From an uncultured Flavobacteriales bacterium (GTDB lineage: Bacteria > Bacteroidota > Bacteroidia > Flavobacteriales_D > Parvicellaceae): DNA of 8,561 nt. The stretch is from positions 1 to 8,561 of the forward strand of contig CALDTD010000354.1 of the NCBI GenBank assembly GCA_937924345.1, given 5' to 3'. The notes beneath the pieces were generated by a model. It did no database searches, had not been told where the DNA came from, and saw only the letters and a list, made by a program, of their open reading frames with translations. A program made the position numbers and the translations under genes. Below are positions 6,501 through 8,561 of the stretch, in pieces (the first letter of the stretch is position 1; every line of letters begins with the position of its first letter).

Positions 6501-8561
6501 ATGAAAGCAATAATAAAACAATCAGACTTAGAAATTCTTTTAAAAACATTAGTTGGAGAAGATTATCGATTATTTATATTCGACCCCTACTTAAGATTAG
6601 AGAGCGATAGTCAGTATACATTAAAAATAGCAAATGAAAATGCTCCTTTGGTCTTAGTGAACTTGGCAGAAGAAGTAGTTGGGTATAAAGGAATGCAGTT
6701 GTCTGATTTCGATTTTATAATCGACTTTGGAAATCAAACAGAAGAGCAATGTTTTACTGCAACTGCTTTTAATTATATTACAAACAATGATAAATCTATG
6801 CGTTGGGTGTTTCCAAACGCAAATAAAAAGCCTTCGTTTTTAAGTTTTTATAATGCTTCTACATTTAAGTCTAAATTAATCAGTAACTCAATAAAGTTAG
6901 CTTTTAAATTAGGGTTAAAAGGATTAGTTAGTCAAGGAAAGTTTACTGTATTACATCAAGGAGCTTTAAAACCAAATAGAGATTATCAATTATTAGAAAA
7001 AGAGAGTTATTCCATCTTTACAGGAACAGCAGGGTTAAATAGAACAGCTTTATTAGAATTTAGTAAAGATGGTCAGTCTACTCATTTTGTAAAAATACCT
7101 CTTTCTAAAGAAAGTGAAAACTTGGTCGCTAATGAAGTAGACGTTTTAGATGGTTTACAAGGCGTTTTCAGTTCTTTCAAAGTTCCTATTCTATGCAATG
7201 TAGAAGGGAGTAAGGAATGTATTACAACAAACGAAAGTAAAGTTGGAGAGCGTTCAAACGATTTATTACCACAGCATTTATTAGCGATTGCAGAAATGGT
7301 AGAAAATACTTTTATTGAAGTCTCGATAGACAATACAGCTGGATATAAAAACAGTTTAAATAACATTAGTTACCTAGAAGCAAACGGAAAATCGCCAAGA
7401 AATAAGAGAGTCACTAGTTTATTGAGAGGTTTGGTTAAAGAGATTAATCCACGTCAAACGGTGGTAACCCATCTAGCACATGGAGATTTCACACCTTGGA
7501 ATATGTATGTTTCTGAAAAGGATTTATACGTATATGACTGGGAGTTAGCTCGAAATGCATTCTCTCCTTTGTTTGATTTGTTTCATTTTCATTTTCAAAC
7601 AGGAATTTTAATTCATCATGCCTCTTTAAAGCAGATTTTAGCTAAGATAGAAGTGAGTTTATCTCATGAAATTATTGCTAGTAAAGTAAATCAGTATGAC
7701 ATTGATACCAAAACAGCTTTGCAGTTGTATTTGTTAGGCGTTGTTAGTTATTATGAAGCATTATATTTAAAACAAGGGGTTTATTCAGAGCAAAATATAC
7801 TGCAATTTCAAATCTGGGAAGAGGCGTTATCATTTATTACTAAAGACAAAAGAGAAGAGAAGGATTGCAGAAGAAGCTTTATTTTAGAATTTGGAAGTCG
7901 TTTAGAAAATACTCCTTATGCGATGCTAAAAATGTTGCAAAATAGTTGGGATGAGGTGGCATATTCTTCGGATTTAGATATTGCGGTTTTAAAAGGAGAC
8001 ATAGAGCCAATAAAGACTTTTGCTACCAAGCATCCTTTGGTTGTAAAGTCTAAAATAATAGACAAGTCGTTTATGTCAGTTATTCAGTTATTCTTTAGGG
8101 ATGGTTCTTTTTTAAGTATCGATTTAATTCATCAACTAAAAAGAAAATCATTAGATATGATGCCAGTAGAGTTGTTTTTTAGAAATAGAAGAATGACTTC
8201 GAGTAAAATTTTTAAAGCCAATCTAAAATATGATTTTGAGTATTGTTTATTGTTTTATGTCTTAAATGACTCAAGTATTCCGTATCGTTATGAAGCGTAT
8301 TTTACAACTAAAATAACTAGAAAAGAACAAGCAAAAGTGTTTTTCTATATCAATAGAAAGTATAATTTAAATGCCATTAGTTTCGAAGATTTATTTGTAA
8401 AGTCAACTCGATTAAAAAGAAAAATAAAAAGAGTACTGAACCAGCGAAAAGAAAATAAAGGGTTAAGCAATTTAAAAAATAGATTTAACTACCTATTAGA
8501 TACACTAAAAAGCTTCTCAACAAACAAAGGAATGATTATTACTTTTAGTGGGGTAGATGGT
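6501..8561 (+). CDS. Multidomain fusion: APH-like kinase, nucleotidyltransferase-like segment, thymidylate-kinase-like P-loop (3' end cut off)
   Basis: The frame is open for 687 codons to the window edge. A TAG lies two codons upstream (6495-6497), which fixes ATG 6501 as the start. Residues 1-165 match nothing I recognise; they include MRWVFP (100-105). Residues 168-445 resemble an APH/choline-kinase fold: a glycine-containing loop TGTAGLNR (174-181), a lysine in FVKIP (K198), a glutamate in NEV (E212), the catalytic-loop motif HGDFTPWN (327-334; D329, N334) and the metal-binding DWE (D346). All key residues are present. Residues 455-560 resemble a Pol-beta-type nucleotidyltransferase: SSDLDIAV gives D491 and D493, and SIDLIH gives D541, although the usual G-S is N-S. 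After a basic helical stretch, residues 677-687 (GMIITFSGVDG) match the start of a thymidylate-kinase P-loop, normally continuing GKST. The enzyme is probably cytoplasmic, with no signal peptide. Its position after the Wzy-like gene suggests a role in decorating the polymer or activating a precursor, but the substrate is unknown. Confidence 0.8.
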   Translation, partial: MKAIIKQSDLEILLKTLVGEDYRLFIFDPYLRLESDSQYTLKIANENAPLVLVNLAEEVVGYKGMQLSDFDFIIDFGNQTEEQCFTATAFNYITNNDKSMRWVFPNANKKPSFLSFYNASTFKSKLISNSIKLAFKLGLKGLVSQGKFTVLHQGALKPNRDYQLLEKESYSIFTGTAGLNRTALLEFSKDGQSTHFVKIPLSKESENLVANEVDVLDGLQGVFSSFKVPILCNVEGSKECITTNESKVGERSNDLLPQHLLAIAEMVENTFIEVSIDNTAGYKNSLNNISYLEANGKSPRNKRVTSLLRGLVKEINPRQTVVTHLAHGDFTPWNMYVSEKDLYVYDWELARNAFSPLFDLFHFHFQTGILIHHASLKQILAKIEVSLSHEIIASKVNQYDIDTKTALQLYLLGVVSYYEALYLKQGVYSEQNILQFQIWEEALSFITKDKREEKDCRRSFILEFGSRLENTPYAMLKMLQNSWDEVAYSSDLDIAVLKGDIEPIKTFATKHPLVVKSKIIDKSFMSVIQLFFRDGSFLSIDLIHQLKRKSLDMMPVELFFRNRRMTSSKIFKANLKYDFEYCLLFYVLNDSSIPYRYEAYFTTKITRKEQAKVFFYINRKYNLNAISFEDLFVKSTRLKRKIKRVLNQRKENKGLSNLKNRFNYLLDTLKSFSTNKGMIITFSGVDG

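Noticed and set aside
6472..6504. Ten-codon frame (MIIVKSNSRL) whose TGA overlaps the ATG at 6501
   Set aside because: The ATGA overlap is attractive as a leader peptide, but there is no ribosome-binding site and the inferred transcript start would fall almost on its ATG; chance is more likely.
7082..7366. Minus-strand open frame of 94 codons opposite the kinase-like domain
   Set aside because: It is antisense to the kinase-like domain of the fusion gene, with no independent support.
6951..7836. Aminoglycoside resistance gene
   Set aside because: The kinase-like domain is embedded in a larger fusion inside a polysaccharide locus; the fold is shared with many sugar, choline and homoserine kinases, so a resistance role is not supported.

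Overview
The window is an AT-rich segment of an exopolysaccharide or capsule biosynthesis locus, all on the plus strand. It most likely comes from a member of the Bacteroidota, probably a marine Flavobacteriaceae. The reasons are the very low GC by eye, the heavy use of TTA and AGA codons, starts without a clear Shine-Dalgarno sequence, and spacer motifs resembling the Bacteroidota TTTG / TAnnTTTG promoter. The genus cannot be fixed from sequence reading alone.

Layout. Bases 2-4902 hold four tightly packed genes that look like one operon: the 3' end of a Wza-like polysaccharide export protein (OPX), a Wzz/Wzc-like co-polymerase fused to a degenerate-looking tyrosine-kinase domain, a Wzx-type flippase, and a family-4-like glycosyltransferase. 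The gaps are 1 bp, an 8-bp overlap and 3 bp. A 157-bp spacer (4903-5059) may contain the remains of a lost gene. A Wzy/O-antigen-ligase-family membrane protein follows at 5060-6367. The next spacer (6368-6500) has a plausible terminator hairpin between two promoter-like motifs that share an 11-bp repeat.

From 6501 to the end of the window runs one uninterrupted reading frame of 687 codons with no stop. It appears to encode a multidomain enzyme: an unrecognised N-terminal region, an aminoglycoside-phosphotransferase-like (APH/choline-kinase fold) kinase, a Pol-beta-type nucleotidyltransferase-like segment, and the beginning of a thymidylate-kinase-like P-loop that the window edge cuts off. This is the most unusual gene here.

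How they fit together. The glycosyltransferase would help build a lipid-linked repeat unit in the cytoplasm. The Wzx-like protein would flip it, the Wzy-like protein would polymerise it, the Wzc-like protein would set chain length and couple polymerisation to export, and the OPX protein would carry the chain towards the outside. The fused kinase could prepare or attach a phosphorylated or nucleotide-activated substituent, but that role is inferred only from domain content and position. The initiating sugar-phosphate transferase and most of the glycosyltransferases expected for such a locus are not in the window.
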